Shown piece by piece: positions 19,513-28,520 of a stretch of 45,418 nt of DNA. Every line of letters starts with the position of its first letter. Positions within the stretch are counted from its first letter, which is position 1. The notes under the pieces were generated by a model, which saw only the letters and a program-made list of their open reading frames with translations, searched no databases and had not been told where the DNA came from. The translations under genes and the position numbers were made by a program. Source of the DNA: Mesorhizobium sp. (lineage in GTDB: Bacteria; Pseudomonadota; Alphaproteobacteria; Rhizobiales; Rhizobiaceae); assembly GCF_017306585.1 (NCBI RefSeq), contig NZ_JAFKIC010000134.1:1-45418 (forward strand). Reading direction: 5' to 3'.

Positions 19513-21246
19513 ATGGTAGATTTCGTTGCTATTCTGAAAAATGCGTTCGAAAAGCACGGCGACGAGACGCCCGAAAAGCGCACGCGCATCTATAACAGCG
19601 TTCGTACCATGCTGGCTAAGAAGCTTGCGGAATATTCGCCGCCCATGGCCGCCGAAGCCATCGCCAGCCAGAAGCGCTCCCTGGAAGACGCCATCACAAG
19701 TGTCGAGCGGGATTATGCCAGGAAAGCCCCGGAGGCCGATCCGCTGGCCGAGCTGGAGCACATCTTTTCGTCCATCGACCGCAACAAGAACCAGCCAAGC
19801 CACACCAAGCAGCCGGCGAAGCCTGATCCGACCCCCGCTCCGTCTCCGTATCGGCCCGCGCCCGCCGCTGCGAGGCCGGAACCATACAGGCCTGAGCCTT
19901 ACAAGCCGGCGCAGCCCGCGGCGAGCCCCGAACCTTACCGGCCGGCGCCTGCCCCTGTCGCGAAGACCGAGCCGAGCTGGCAAAGGCCAGCGCCGGTGCA
20001 GCCGGCTGCGGACTTCCCGGAGAAGGCCCTGCCGGGCATGGACATGGCCCGGGACGACGATCAGGACGACGTCTTCGCCAATGATGAAGCGCCCGTGGCC
20101 GACGACACTTTCCAGCGCCTGCGCCCGGTGGAACGCAAGCGCAGTTATGGCGGGCTGATCGCCGCCGTCGTCGCGCTGCTGGTCGTGGCCGGCGGCGGTT
20201 ACGGCATCTGGCTCAACAAGGACGCTTTCGGCAAGATGCTGGGCCTGGGCGGCAGCAAGGTCGTCGCCAAGACCGAACCGGTGAAGCCGGCGCCGGCCAA
20301 GCCTGCGAACGACGCCGCGGCGACGCCGCCGGCCCCCGCGACCGGTGCGGAAGGCACGAAATTCACGCAGCGGCTGACGCCGGAAGGCGGCGAGACCGAC
20401 CCCGGTCCGGCCGGAGGACAAAGCGGCATAGGCGAGGGTGAATCGGTTGCCGCGCTGACGACGCCGCCATCGGCGACGAATGCTCCCGCCAATCCGCCGC
20501 CGGCCACCGGGGCACCGGCCGCGACGGCGCCTGCCACGACCCCGCCTGCCGCTGCCACGCCAGCCGCGGGCGCCGCGCCGGCGACGCCGCCCGCCAATGG
20601 AACCGCGGCGCCGGCCGCAGCGGCGACGCCGCCGGCTCCGGCTGGCGCAACGCCACCCGCACCGGCCGCCGCCGCTGCACCGGCCTCGGTACCGGTTGGC
20701 CAGAAGGCGATCTTCTATGAGGAGCGCACGAGCACCGCGCAGGGCTCCGCCGAGCCCGGCAGCATTGTCTGGTCGCTGGTGCAGGAATCGCCGGGCGGTG
20801 ACCTGCCGCCAGAACCGGCGATCCGCGCCGAGGCGACCATTCCGGGCAAGGACATCCAGCTGCGCATGACCATCCGGCGCAACACCGACCAGACGCTGCC
20901 GGCGAGCCACATCATCGAGATGATCTTCCTGACGCCCGACGGCTTCGAGGGCGGCGGTGTCGACAACATCCTGCGCGTCGCCATGAAAAGCTCCGAACAG
21001 GATGCCGGCAGCCCGTTGATCGGCATTCCGGCCAAGATCGCCGACGGCTTCTTCCTCGTCGCGCTCAACGACACCAAGGCCGACGAGGACGCCAACATGA
21101 CCCTGTTGCGCGGCCAGGACTGGATCGACGTGCCGGTCGTCTACAAGACCGGACGGCGGGCACTGCTCACCATGGAAAAGGGCATTCCCGGCGAGAAGGT
21201 GTTCGACGAGGCGATCAAGGCCTGGCAGGCGAAGACGGCGGGTTGA
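19513..21246 (+). CDS. Proline/alanine-rich single-pass membrane protein of unknown function
   Basis: The 577-residue product starts MVDFVAILKNAFEKHGDETPEKRTRIYNSVR and has an N-terminal helical domain of about 75 residues. A cytoplasmic Pro/Glu/Tyr-rich linker with PEPYRP repeats follows, then one membrane helix at about 214-235 (GLIAAVVALLVVAGGGYGIW). Next comes a low-complexity Ala/Pro/Thr linker to about residue 395, and a C-terminal globular domain of about 180 residues starting GQKAIFYEERTSTAQGSAEPG. Topology is probably N-in, C-in-periplasm. I recognise no named family. It lies 75 bases after purA on the same strand. The linker may span the periplasm. Confidence 0.85.
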   Translation: MVDFVAILKNAFEKHGDETPEKRTRIYNSVRTMLAKKLAEYSPPMAAEAIASQKRSLEDAITSVERDYARKAPEADPLAELEHIFSSIDRNKNQPSHTKQPAKPDPTPAPSPYRPAPAAARPEPYRPEPYKPAQPAASPEPYRPAPAPVAKTEPSWQRPAPVQPAADFPEKALPGMDMARDDDQDDVFANDEAPVADDTFQRLRPVERKRSYGGLIAAVVALLVVAGGGYGIWLNKDAFGKMLGLGGSKVVAKTEPVKPAPAKPANDAAATPPAPATGAEGTKFTQRLTPEGGETDPGPAGGQSGIGEGESVAALTTPPSATNAPANPPPATGAPAATAPATTPPAAATPAAGAAPATPPANGTAAPAAAATPPAPAGATPPAPAAAAAPASVPVGQKAIFYEERTSTAQGSAEPGSIVWSLVQESPGGDLPPEPAIRAEATIPGKDIQLRMTIRRNTDQTLPASHIIEMIFLTPDGFEGGGVDNILRVAMKSSEQDAGSPLIGIPAKIADGFFLVALNDTKADEDANMTLLRGQDWIDVPVVYKTGRRALLTMEKGIPGEKVFDEAIKAWQAKTAG

Positions 21247-21278
21247 CGATTGGGGTCTCGCCCCGCCGCCGCCTTCGT

Positions 21279-21578
21279 TCAGAAGCCTTGGAACAGCATG
21301 TCGAGTGCGGCGACGATGTCGTCGCGATGCCTCGTCAGGTTCAACCGACTTTCGCCCAATTCGCTCACCGGAACGGTGGCAATGAGGTGTGTGGCCATAA
21401 CCAGCTTGCGGGCGTTGACCTCGAATATCGGATGGAGTTTTCGCATTGGCGGCGGCACCATTGCCACCGGCAGAAGCGGGACGACTACGCGTGTCTTGAA
21501 ATTGTCGAGCAGGTCGGATTGAACGTCGAGCAGATAGCTGCCTTCGACGCGGCCTGCGAAGACGTCATATCGAGGCAT
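21279..21578 (-). CDS. ccdB: CcdB-family toxin
   Basis: A 99-residue protein aligning along its length with CcdB gyrase poisons: LLDVQSDLLDNFKTRVVVPL, an HPIFEVN strand, KLVMATHLIATVPVSELGE and the C-terminal HRDDIVAALDMLFQGF. CcdB traps DNA gyrase and is neutralised by CcdA. In F-plasmid CcdB the last three residues are Trp-Gly-Ile and are needed for killing; here they are Gln-Gly-Phe. The Trp position also varies in chromosomal homologues (the Vibrio fischeri protein ends Thr-Gly-Ile), so loss of toxicity is possible but unproven. The start overlaps the ccdA stop (TGATG), implying coupled translation. Confidence 0.93.
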   Translation of the reverse strand: MPRYDVFAGRVEGSYLLDVQSDLLDNFKTRVVVPLLPVAMVPPPMRKLHPIFEVNARKLVMATHLIATVPVSELGESRLNLTRHRDDIVAALDMLFQGF

Positions 21579-21820
21579 CAGAACTGCCGATACTCTTCCA
21601 ACGGAATGCCGTTCTTTTCGGTATAGTCGTTCCAGGCATCAATAGTGGCGCGGTTCTCAAGCTTCCACAGCCGCGTTTTTTCAGCTGCCACCGCTTCCGC
21701 GATACCAGCTTCCGCAGCGCGCGAGACATTGACGTCCAGCCCCTTGGCTTCCCTCATGAGACTGGAATCGATCGACAGGTTTGCAGGCTGACGGATCGCA
21801 TTCAAGGCAATCTTACGCAT
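21578..21820 (-). CDS. ccdA: CcdA-family antitoxin
   Basis: The 80-residue product starts MRKIALNAIRQPANLSIDSSLMREAKGLDVNVSRAAE. This is the ribbon-helix-helix DNA-binding part of CcdA, with the conserved pattern in which a small beta strand is followed by two helices. Its C-terminal half (WKLENRATIDAWNDYTEKNGIPLEEYRQF) is the toxin-binding tail found in CcdA proteins. GGAGG lies just before the ATG at 21820. The longer frame to 21937 would cross its own promoter. It is followed by ccdB with a one-base overlap and preceded by a palindromic operator, the full arrangement of an autoregulated type II toxin-antitoxin operon. Confidence 0.93.
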   Translation of the reverse strand: MRKIALNAIRQPANLSIDSSLMREAKGLDVNVSRAAEAGIAEAVAAEKTRLWKLENRATIDAWNDYTEKNGIPLEEYRQF

Positions 21821-21836
21821 AATGGCCTCCGCAACA

Positions 21837-21872
21837 TGCGCATAATATATGCGCACTCCCGTTCTGGAGCAA
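21837..21872 (-). promoter_or_regulatory. ccdAB promoter with overlapping palindromic operator
   Basis: Perfect 8-bp arms TGCGCATA / TATGCGCA at 21837-21855 with a three-base centre lie 16 bases upstream of ccdA. On the minus strand TATATT (21844-21849) sits inside the palindrome as the -10, and TTGCTC (21867-21872) is the -35 with an exact 17-base spacer. A repressor on the palindrome would cover the -10, as expected for CcdA or CcdAB autoregulation. Confidence 0.72.
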
Positions 21873-21905
21873 TATCGAGCGACTTGGGTTGCCGGTCGAC
21901 TGTGC

Positions 21906-23726
21906 CTACCCCTCCATCTCTTCCCGCAGCATCTCAAGCTCCAGCCATTCTTCCTCCAGCGCCGCCAGCGTGGTGCGTTCCTTGTCCAGGGCGGCGATGG
22001 TCTTCTGGAACGAGACCGGATCGCGTTCGTAGAAAGCCGGGTCGGCGATGTTGTTCTCCAGCCGGGCGATCGACGCCGTTACCGCTTCCATCTTCTTGGG
22101 GAGAGATTCCAGCGCGAATTTCTGCTTGAACGACAGCTTCTTCGCCGGGCCTTTTGGCGTTGCCGGCTCGCTTCTGGCTGCCGCCGGGGCCTCGCTCCCT
22201 TCGGCCTTCGCACGCGCCTTGCGGTCGTCGAGCCTCGTGCCGCCGCGCTGCGCCAGCATGTCGGAATAGCCGCCGGCATATTCGACCCAGCGGCCGCCGC
22301 CGTCGGGCGCAATCACGCTGGCGACGGTGCGGTCGAGGAAGTCGCGGTCGTGGCTGACCAGGATGACGGTGCCGGCGAAACCGGCGACCAGTTCCTGCAG
22401 CAGTTCCAGCGTCTCCATGTCGAGATCGTTGGTCGGCTCATCGAGCACCAGGAGGTTCGCCGGCCGCGCCAGCACGCGCGCCAGGATCAGCCGCGCGCGC
22501 TCACCGCCGGAAAGCTCGCGCACCGGCGTGCGCGCCTGCTCGGGCTTGAACAGGAAATCCTTCATGTAGGACACGACATGGCGCTGCTCGCCATTGATGA
22601 CGAGGTTTTCGCCGCGGCCGTCGGTGAGATACTGCGCCAGCGTCTCCTGCGGATCGACCGCCTCGCGCTTCTGGTCGAGCGTGGCGATCTCCAGATTGGT
22701 GCCGAGCCGAACCGAACCGGCGTCGGGCGCCAATTCGCCGGTCAGCATCTTCAGCAGCGTCGTCTTGCCGGCGCCGTTCGGCCCGACGAGGCCGACGCGG
22801 TCGCCGCGCTGGATGCGGGTCGAGAACCCCTTGACCACGGTGAGGTCGCCGAAACTCTTGTCGATGGCCTTGGCCTCGATCACCAGCTTGCCGGATTCGG
22901 CGGCGTCGCTCGCCACCATGGTCGCCGTGCCTTCGGCGCCGCGGTGGCCGCGAAAGCGCTGGCGCATGGTCTGCAGTTCACCGAGACGGCGCATGTTGCG
23001 CTTGCGCCGCGCCGTCACGCCGTAGCGCAGCCAGTGTTCCTCGCGCACGATCTGGCGGCCGAGCTTGTGCTGCTCGCGTTCCTCTTCCTCCAGCACCTGG
23101 TCGCGCCATTCCTCGAAATGGCCGAAACCCTTGTCCAGCCTTCGGGTCTGGCCACGGTCGAGCCAGACGGTGGCGCGCGACACGCGTTCGAGGAAGCGGC
23201 GGTCGTGCGAGATGACGATGAGGGCCGAGGAGGTCCGGACGAGCTCTTCTTCCAGCCATTCGATGACCGACAGATCGAGATGGTTGGTCGGCTCATCAAG
23301 CAGCAGGATGTCCGGTTCTGGAGCCATGACGCGGGCCAGAGCCGCCCGCCTGGCCTCGCCGCCTGACAGATCGTTGGGCCGTTCCTCGCCCGACAGGCCG
23401 AGATGCTCCATCAGATAGCTGGCGCGGTAGGGATCGTCGGCAGGCCCGAGCCCCGCCTCGACATAGGCGCGCACGCTGGCAAAACCCTCCATGTCGGGCA
23501 TTTGCGGCAGATAGCGCACGGTCGCGGAAGGCTGGCGGAACACTTCGCCGTCCTGCGGCGCGATGAGGCCGGCGGCGATCTTGAGCAGCGTCGACTTGCC
23601 CGAGCCGTTGCGGCCAACCAGCGCGATCTTGTCGCCGGCCGAGGCGCTCAAGGCGGCGCCGTCGAGCAGCGGCGTGCCGCCGAAGGTCAGTTTTATCCCG
23701 TCGAGATTGAGAAGAGGCGGGGCCAT
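21906..23726 (-). CDS. uup: ABC-F family ATPase, Uup-like
   Basis: The 606-residue protein has no membrane helices and two ABC cassettes. The first has Walker A GRNGSGKST, signature LSGGEARR and Walker B ILLLDEPTNHLD; the second has GPNGAGKTT, LSGGERAR and LLVLDEPTNDLD. A charged linker with EEEEREQHKLGRQIVREEHWLRYG joins them. A Lys/Glu-rich C-terminal coiled coil (about 515-606, after an Ala/Pro/Lys hinge) is the Uup feature that binds DNA or ribosomes. Such proteins act on ribosomes or limit tandem-repeat deletion. The start at 23726 (MAPPLLNLDGIKL) lies one base after the stop of the thiamine pyrophosphokinase gene, so the two are likely co-translated. Confidence 0.93.
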   Translation of the reverse strand: MAPPLLNLDGIKLTFGGTPLLDGAALSASAGDKIALVGRNGSGKSTLLKIAAGLIAPQDGEVFRQPSATVRYLPQMPDMEGFASVRAYVEAGLGPADDPYRASYLMEHLGLSGEERPNDLSGGEARRAALARVMAPEPDILLLDEPTNHLDLSVIEWLEEELVRTSSALIVISHDRRFLERVSRATVWLDRGQTRRLDKGFGHFEEWRDQVLEEEEREQHKLGRQIVREEHWLRYGVTARRKRNMRRLGELQTMRQRFRGHRGAEGTATMVASDAAESGKLVIEAKAIDKSFGDLTVVKGFSTRIQRGDRVGLVGPNGAGKTTLLKMLTGELAPDAGSVRLGTNLEIATLDQKREAVDPQETLAQYLTDGRGENLVINGEQRHVVSYMKDFLFKPEQARTPVRELSGGERARLILARVLARPANLLVLDEPTNDLDMETLELLQELVAGFAGTVILVSHDRDFLDRTVASVIAPDGGGRWVEYAGGYSDMLAQRGGTRLDDRKARAKAEGSEAPAAARSEPATPKGPAKKLSFKQKFALESLPKKMEAVTASIARLENNIADPAFYERDPVSFQKTIAALDKERTTLAALEEEWLELEMLREEMEG

Positions 23727-23727
23727 G

Positions 23728-24384
23728 TCAGCTTTCGGGCAAAGGATGGGGATGGGCAAGCAGCAGCGCACGGCCGTGGCCGAGGGCGATTTCGAGGCCT
23801 CCGGTCTTGTCGACCCTGACCTCGTTGGAGATGGTCAATGAAGATCCGAAAGCGACCTCGACCTGGTCGAGCGGCCATTTGGCGCCGGTAACTGTCAGGC
23901 CGGCAAGTTCGGAGAAACCCAGGATCGAGAACAGCGTGCCGTCGGCGTAGTCGAAGCGCGCTGTTCCATGCAGCAGGGGAATGCCTTCCTGGGCGCCACT
24001 GGTCAGAAGCACATCCGTCCCTGCCTCGGCCAGCCGCAGGCCGAGCGCCAGGTGCAGGAAGGCATGGTCGGCGCGCTTGCCGCCGAAGGCGCCGGCAAGC
24101 ACAAGCCTGGTCGCGCCGCGTTCGAGTGCCGCCGCGATCGCCAGTTCGCCGTCGGTGGCGTCCTGCTCCGCCGGAAATGTCCGGCGCGGCACGTCGGCGA
24201 GATCGTCCGGCAGGCCGGCCGGCACGGAATCGAAATCGCCAACCCACAGTTCCGGCACAAGGCCCAGAAGCCGCGCATGGCCGATGCCGGCATCGGCGGC
24301 GATGACGCGCGAGCCTTCGACCTGGAGGTCGAGCCGTGGCGTGCGGACGAGGTCGCCGCCAAGCAGGATGGTGAATGTGCTCAT
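23728..24384 (-). CDS. thiN: Thiamine pyrophosphokinase
   Basis: This enzyme transfers pyrophosphate from ATP to thiamine, making TPP directly. The 218-residue sequence has the catalytic-domain motifs [28 protein letters not shown] and [19 protein letters not shown], then [20 protein letters not shown]; the GDFDS and D-x-TD motifs bind magnesium and nucleotide. The C-terminal half is the thiamin-binding beta-domain. It is divergent from a TPP riboswitch and thiBPQ, so imported thiamine can be converted to TPP by a neighbour-encoded kinase, closing the feedback loop. It is followed at once by uup. Confidence 0.93.
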   Translation of the reverse strand: MSTFTILLGGDLVRTPRLDLQVEGSRVIAADAGIGHARLLGLVPELWVGDFDSVPAGLPDDLADVPRRTFPAEQDATDGELAIAAALERGATRLVLAGAFGGKRADHAFLHLALGLRLAEAGTDVLLTSGAQEGIPLLHGTARFDYADGTLFSILGFSELAGLTVTGAKWPLDQVEVAFGSSLTISNEVRVDKTGGLEIALGHGRALLLAHPHPLPES

Positions 24385-24437
24385 ATCCGGTGGCCCTTAC
24401 CAGCCCGGCACGGGAAACGGAAGGCGGCAAACTCCCA

Positions 24438-24466
24438 CTTGCGCGGTTCTCCGGCCGGGCCTATGT
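24438..24466 (+). promoter_or_regulatory. Promoter of the thi riboswitch-thiBPQ operon
   Basis: CTTGCG at 24438-24443 and CTATGT at 24461-24466 are separated by exactly 17 bases, close to the rhizobial CTTGAC-N17-CTATAT pattern. The predicted start point, about 24472, coincides with the beginning of the riboswitch stem. Confidence 0.68.
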
Positions 24467-24469
24467 GTC

Positions 24470-24580
24470 GAAACGCTCTAACGGGGTGCCGGCCGCGATC
24501 GTCGCGAACCGGCTGAGAGGCAGTCTCGCCAACCCGCTGAACCTGATCCGGTTTGTACCGGCGGAGGGATTAGACGTTTC
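24470..24580 (+). ncRNA. TPP riboswitch (THI element)
   Basis: Conserved THI-box segments appear in order: ACGGGGTGCC at 24481, GGCTGAGAGG at 24511, CCCGCTGAACCTGATCCGG across 24534-24551, and the closing GGAGGGATTAGA. The outer stem forms between GAAACG at 24470 and CGTTTC at 24575, reinforced by CTA/TAG. When TPP binds, these elements reduce expression of the downstream gene, here thiB, 49 bases further on. The thiB ribosome-binding site AAGGAGG lies outside the aptamer. Confidence 0.96.
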
Positions 24581-24629
24581 GGACAGTCCGACGCCTCAAT
24601 TCCTTTCAATTCGAACGAAGGAGGCGCCG

Positions 24630-25628
24630 ATGCGCACGCTTTTATACGCTCTTGTCTCAGCAGCCGTCATGGCTCTGTCCGGACCAGCCTTGGCCAAGGA
24701 CAAACTCACCGTCTACACCTATGAGAGTTTTACCGCCGACTGGGGTCCAGGTCCGGTGGTGAAGAAGGCGTTCGAGGCTGAATGCGGCTGCGATGTCGAG
24801 TTCGTCTCGGTCGCCGATGGCGTCGCGCTGCTCAACCGCGTCAAGCTGGAGGGCGCGTCGACCAAGGCCGATGTCGTGCTTGGGCTGGACACCAACCTCA
24901 CCGCCGACGCCAAGGCTACCGGCCTGTTCGCGCCGCATGGCGCGGTAACGGACGTCAACGTGCCCGGCGGCTGGAGCGACGATACGTTTGTTCCCTTCGA
25001 CTACGGTTACTTCGCTGTCGTCTACGATACCGAGAAGCTGAAGAACCCGCCGAAGAGCCTGAAGGAACTGGTCGAAGGCAGTGGCGACGACAAGATCGTC
25101 ATCCAGGACCCGCGCACCTCGACGCCTGGCCTCGGCCTGCTGCTGTGGGTGAAGTCGGTCTATGGCGACAAGGCGCCGGAAGCCTGGGCCAAGCTGAAGA
25201 CCAAGGTGCTGACCGTGACGCCGGGCTGGAGCGAGGCCTATGGCCTGTTCACCAAGGGCGAGGCGCCGATGGTGCTGTCCTACACCACGTCCCCGGCCTA
25301 CCACATGGTTGCCGAGAACACCGAGCGCTACCAGGCGGCGTCCTTTGAAGAAGGCGAGTATCTGCAGATCGAGGTTGCCGGCGTTACCACGACCGGCGCC
25401 AAGAACCCGCTGGCGCAAAAATTCATCGCCTTCATGACCGGGCCGAAATTCCAGGATGCCATTCCGGAGACCAACTGGATGTTTCCGGCCGGGAAGACCG
25501 ACAAGGCGCTCAACGCGGCGTTCGACAAGCTGGTCAAGCCGACCAAGACCCTGCTGTTCAGCCCGGAGGAAGTGGCGGCCAACCGCAAGGCCTGGGTCGA
25601 TGAGTGGCTGGCGGTGATGAGCAAGTAG
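24630..25628 (+). CDS. thiB: Thiamine/TPP ABC transporter, periplasmic binding protein ThiB
   Basis: The start at 24630 follows GAAGGAGG and gives a signal peptide ending PALAK. The 332-residue product shows the ThiB pattern: [51 protein letters not shown], then [43 protein letters not shown] and a C-terminal ETNWMFPA. ThiB binds thiamine, its monophosphate or pyrophosphate and delivers it to ThiPQ. It is directly under the TPP riboswitch. The last codons and stop lie in a 30-base tandem duplication. Confidence 0.95.
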   Translation: MRTLLYALVSAAVMALSGPALAKDKLTVYTYESFTADWGPGPVVKKAFEAECGCDVEFVSVADGVALLNRVKLEGASTKADVVLGLDTNLTADAKATGLFAPHGAVTDVNVPGGWSDDTFVPFDYGYFAVVYDTEKLKNPPKSLKELVEGSGDDKIVIQDPRTSTPGLGLLLWVKSVYGDKAPEAWAKLKTKVLTVTPGWSEAYGLFTKGEAPMVLSYTTSPAYHMVAENTERYQAASFEEGEYLQIEVAGVTTTGAKNPLAQKFIAFMTGPKFQDAIPETNWMFPAGKTDKALNAAFDKLVKPTKTLLFSPEEVAANRKAWVDEWLAVMSK

Positions 25629-25676
25629 TTTGGTCTTATGATCGAAATGAGCAAGTAGTTTGGTCTTATGATCGAA
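25617..25676 (+). repeat. 30-base perfect tandem duplication across the thiB stop
   Basis: The 30 bases 25617-25646 are repeated exactly at 25647-25676. The unit begins ATGAGCAAGTAG, so it contains the last three thiB codons region and the stop codon plus 18 bases beyond. The coding frame is not altered because the first stop is retained. It looks like a recent replication slippage event. Confidence 0.9.
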
Positions 25677-25692
25677 AGATGAGTGCTCTACG

Positions 25693-25852
25693 GCGCCCCC
25701 CTCTGCCCTGCCGGACATCTCCCCCTCTAGGGGGGAGATTGGCAGCTTGGGTGCCCCGCTCGTTCACCCGGCATTGGTCATTGGCGAAATCGCCAATGGC
25801 GGCTGATCTCCCCCCTAGAGGGGGAGATGTCCGGCAGGACAGAGGGGGGCGC
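25693..25852. repeat. Long inverted-repeat element inside thiBPQ
   Basis: Two nearly perfect complementary arms of about 47 bases (25693-25739 and 25805-25852) flank a 65-base centre. Each arm itself contains the CATCTCCCCCTCTAG / GGGGGAGAT hairpin. The transcript could form a very stable stem between thiB and thiP. The design (long terminal inverted repeats, no coding capacity, about 160 bases) fits a MITE-like or REP-type mobile palindrome. A stable stem here may separate thiB expression from thiPQ. Confidence 0.85.
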
Positions 25853-25883
25853 GAAGGAACTCGACGCCTACTAAGGGTCTTTC

Positions 25884-27503
25884 GTGCAGCGCGCGTCTGA
25901 CCCCCGCGTCACCGCCGGCATTGTCGCGCTCGTCGCCATCGCGCTGCTGATCGGCGGCGCGTTCGCCGGGCTGCTCGTCGAGGGCGGTCATGACCTCTCC
26001 GGCGCCTGGGCGGCTTTCGATCCCTATCTGCTGCGCGTCGTCCGGTTCACGCTCTGGCAGGCAATCCTGTCGACGCTGCTTTCGGTCGTCCCGGCGCTGT
26101 TCGTGGCGCGTGCACTGTCGCGGCATCCGCGGTTTCCCGGCCGCGCCTTCATCCTGCAGCTCTTCGCCGTGCCGCTGGCGCTGCCGGCGATCGTTGCCGC
26201 GCTCGGCATCCTGACGCTCTATGGCCGTGCCGGCTATTTCTCCGGCCTGTTCAGCGCCATTGGCGGTCAGGGGTGGCCGGGTATTTATGGTCTGTCGGGC
26301 ATTCTGGTCGCGCATGTCTTCTTCAACCTGCCGCTATGCGTGCGCCTGTTCCTCGAAGCGCTGCAGACCATACCGGCTGACCAATGGCGGCTGGCGAGCC
26401 AGCTCGGCATGGGCGCGCGGCCGGCGTTCCGGCTGATCGAATGGCCGACACTGCGCGCGGCCTTGCCTGGTGTCGCCGGCCTTGTCTTCATGCTGTGTAT
26501 CACCTCCTTCACCATCGTGCTGACGCTCGGCGGCGGGCCAGCCGCGACAACGCTGGAGGTCGGCATCTACCAGGCGCTGCGCTTCGATTTCGATCCCGCG
26601 CGAGCCGTGGCACTAACATTGCTGCAGATCGCCTTGACCTTTGTCGTGGTGCTGGCGCTGACGCGGCTCGGCGCCAATGTCGTGGGCGACACGAACCTGC
26701 CGGTGGCTCCTCGCCGCTACCTGCGGGTCAGCGGCAGTGAGGCTTCGCTCAACACGGCGCTCATCGTTCTGGCGCTGCTGTTCGTCGCCGGACCGATGGC
26801 CGCGACCGTGATGGCGGGGCTGGGCGCCGATCTTGGCAGGCTTGCCGGCGAGGCGGCGGTGCGGCAGGCGACACTGACAAGTGCCGCGCTGGCCTTCCTG
26901 TCGGCGCTGTTGTCGGTGATGCTGTCGCTGGCCCTGACAATGGCGCGGCGGGCTCTGGCCTTGAGCCGGCGCACAGCCCGAAGGACGCTGCTCGAACATG
27001 CCACCGATACCGGTGCCGGTTTCGTGCTGGTGGTGCCGCCCATCGTCATCGGCGCCGGCTGGTTCCTGCTGCTGCGCCATGCCGGCGACGTCTTTGCCAT
27101 CGCCCCGGTGATGGTCGTCACCGTCAACGCCGTCATGGCCATGCCTTTTGCGTTGAGGGCCGTGCGCCCCGCCTATGACGCGGCGAGCGAGCGTCATGAA
27201 AGGCTCTGTGCGCAGCTCGGCATTTTCGGTTGGGCCAGGCTGAGGTTGATCGACTGGCCAACGCTGCGACGGCCGCTCGCCACAGCCTTCGCTTTCGCCA
27301 TGGCGCTGTCGCTTGGCGATCTCGGTGTCATCGCCTTGTTCGGCAGTGATTCCGTGCAGACATTGCCCTACCTTCTCCTGGCGCGCATGGGCAGCTACCG
27401 CACGCAGGACGCCGCCGGGCTGGCGTTGCTGCTTGGCGTGGTCTGCCTGGCCCTGGTGCTGGCGGCCGACCGGCTGAGAAAGGAGACGGTGGTTCGTGAC
27501 TGA
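25884..27503 (+). CDS. thiP: Thiamine/TPP ABC transporter permease ThiP
   Basis: The 539-residue inner-membrane protein has about 12 hydrophobic helices in two permease halves. Each half carries an EAA-type cytoplasmic loop that contacts Thi[29 protein letters not shown] and [29 protein letters not shown]. ThiP is a natural fusion of two permease domains, and 539 residues is the usual length. The start is a GTG at 25884, six bases after AAGGG. The 3' end overlaps thiQ by eight bases. An inverted-repeat element separates it from thiB. Confidence 0.93.
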   Translation: MQRASDPRVTAGIVALVAIALLIGGAFAGLLVEGGHDLSGAWAAFDPYLLRVVRFTLWQAILSTLLSVVPALFVARALSRHPRFPGRAFILQLFAVPLALPAIVAALGILTLYGRAGYFSGLFSAIGGQGWPGIYGLSGILVAHVFFNLPLCVRLFLEALQTIPADQWRLASQLGMGARPAFRLIEWPTLRAALPGVAGLVFMLCITSFTIVLTLGGGPAATTLEVGIYQALRFDFDPARAVALTLLQIALTFVVVLALTRLGANVVGDTNLPVAPRRYLRVSGSEASLNTALIVLALLFVAGPMAATVMAGLGADLGRLAGEAAVRQATLTSAALAFLSALLSVMLSLALTMARRALALSRRTARRTLLEHATDTGAGFVLVVPPIVIGAGWFLLLRHAGDVFAIAPVMVVTVNAVMAMPFALRAVRPAYDAASERHERLCAQLGIFGWARLRLIDWPTLRRPLATAFAFAMALSLGDLGVIALFGSDSVQTLPYLLLARMGSYRTQDAAGLALLLGVVCLALVLAADRLRKETVVRD

Positions 27504-28263
27504 GCGGGCAATTGGCGGGCAGGGGGCTTCGGTTCGGCTGGACAAGGTTTCGTTCAGCTATGGCGAAACGTCGCTTGCTTTCGACGTCGCGTTCGCCGCG
27601 GCGCGGATCACCGCCATCATGGGACCGAGCGGCTCGGGAAAGTCGACCCTGCTCAATCTGATCGCCGGGTTCGAGACGCCATTGTCCGGCCGCGTGCTGA
27701 TCGGCGGGGCCGATGTCGGCGCCGAACCGCCGGCGGCGCGGCCGGTGTCGATGGTGTTCCAGGAAAACAACCTTTTCGCCCATCTCTGCGTCGAGCAGAA
27801 TGTCGGGCTCGGCCGTTCGCCATCATTGCGGTTGAGCGAGGCCGACCGCGCGGCCATCGCCGACGCTCTTGCCCGCACCGGCCTTGCCGGCAAGGAAAAG
27901 CGGCTGCCGCGCGAACTGTCCGGCGGCGAACGGCAGCGCGTGGCGCTGGCGCGGGTGCTGGTGCTGGATCGCCCGGTGTTGTTGCTCGACGAACCTTTCG
28001 CGTCGCTCGGGCCCGCCTTGCGCGACGACATGCTCGACCTGGTCGCCGGCCTTCATGCCGAGCGAGGCATGACCGTGCTGTTCGTCACCCATCAGCCGGA
28101 AGACGCCCGCCGCATCGGCCAGAATGTGGTGTTTGTGGACAATGGCACAGTGGCGGCCATGGGCACTGCAGACGAATTCTTCGCCGGGACTGGTCCCGAA
28201 GCATTCCGGCGCTATATCGGCGTGAGTGCCCTATCACGAGATATTGCCCGGAAGCGGACATAA
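27496..28263 (+). CDS. thiQ: Thiamine/TPP ABC transporter ATPase ThiQ
   Basis: A 255-residue ABC ATPase with Walker [11 protein letters not shown]-loop [11 protein letters not shown], signature [15 protein letters not shown], Walker [11 protein letters not shown] and the switch histidine in [28 protein letters not shown] is a ThiQ hallmark. It starts with GTG at 27496 after AAGGAG and overlaps the end of thiP by eight bases, so translation is coupled. With ThiB and ThiP it completes a thiamine importer under a TPP riboswitch. No clear terminator follows; the next gene is about 260 bases away. Confidence 0.94.
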   Translation: MTERAIGGQGASVRLDKVSFSYGETSLAFDVAFAAARITAIMGPSGSGKSTLLNLIAGFETPLSGRVLIGGADVGAEPPAARPVSMVFQENNLFAHLCVEQNVGLGRSPSLRLSEADRAAIADALARTGLAGKEKRLPRELSGGERQRVALARVLVLDRPVLLLDEPFASLGPALRDDMLDLVAGLHAERGMTVLFVTHQPEDARRIGQNVVFVDNGTVAAMGTADEFFAGTGPEAFRRYIGVSALSRDIARKRT

Positions 28264-28520
28264 TTTACGGTCAAACCGGCTTCAGGCGAAGGGACGCTTG
28301 CTTGCCTTGGCAGAAGTAGTGTGGCTAGGTCCGCCCTACCGGTCCGGCACAGGCCGTGATTTGCCTGCAGCATCCACCGCGAGCCCTTGAGGGGGCGTAG
28401 TGGAGGCCGTAGCAGTTTGTTTTTGCGCATGACAGTTCCGAAGATCGCCCCCGGTTTTCGTGGTCATGCTCCGGGACCCGAAAGGAAGCCGTTCTGGCGA
28501 TCGGCGTTGAAAGACCAAGA

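Noticed and set aside
21849-23366. 505-codon plus-strand frame over uup
   Set aside because: Antisense to both ABC cassettes of a clear ABC-F gene and begins inside the ccdAB promoter palindrome.
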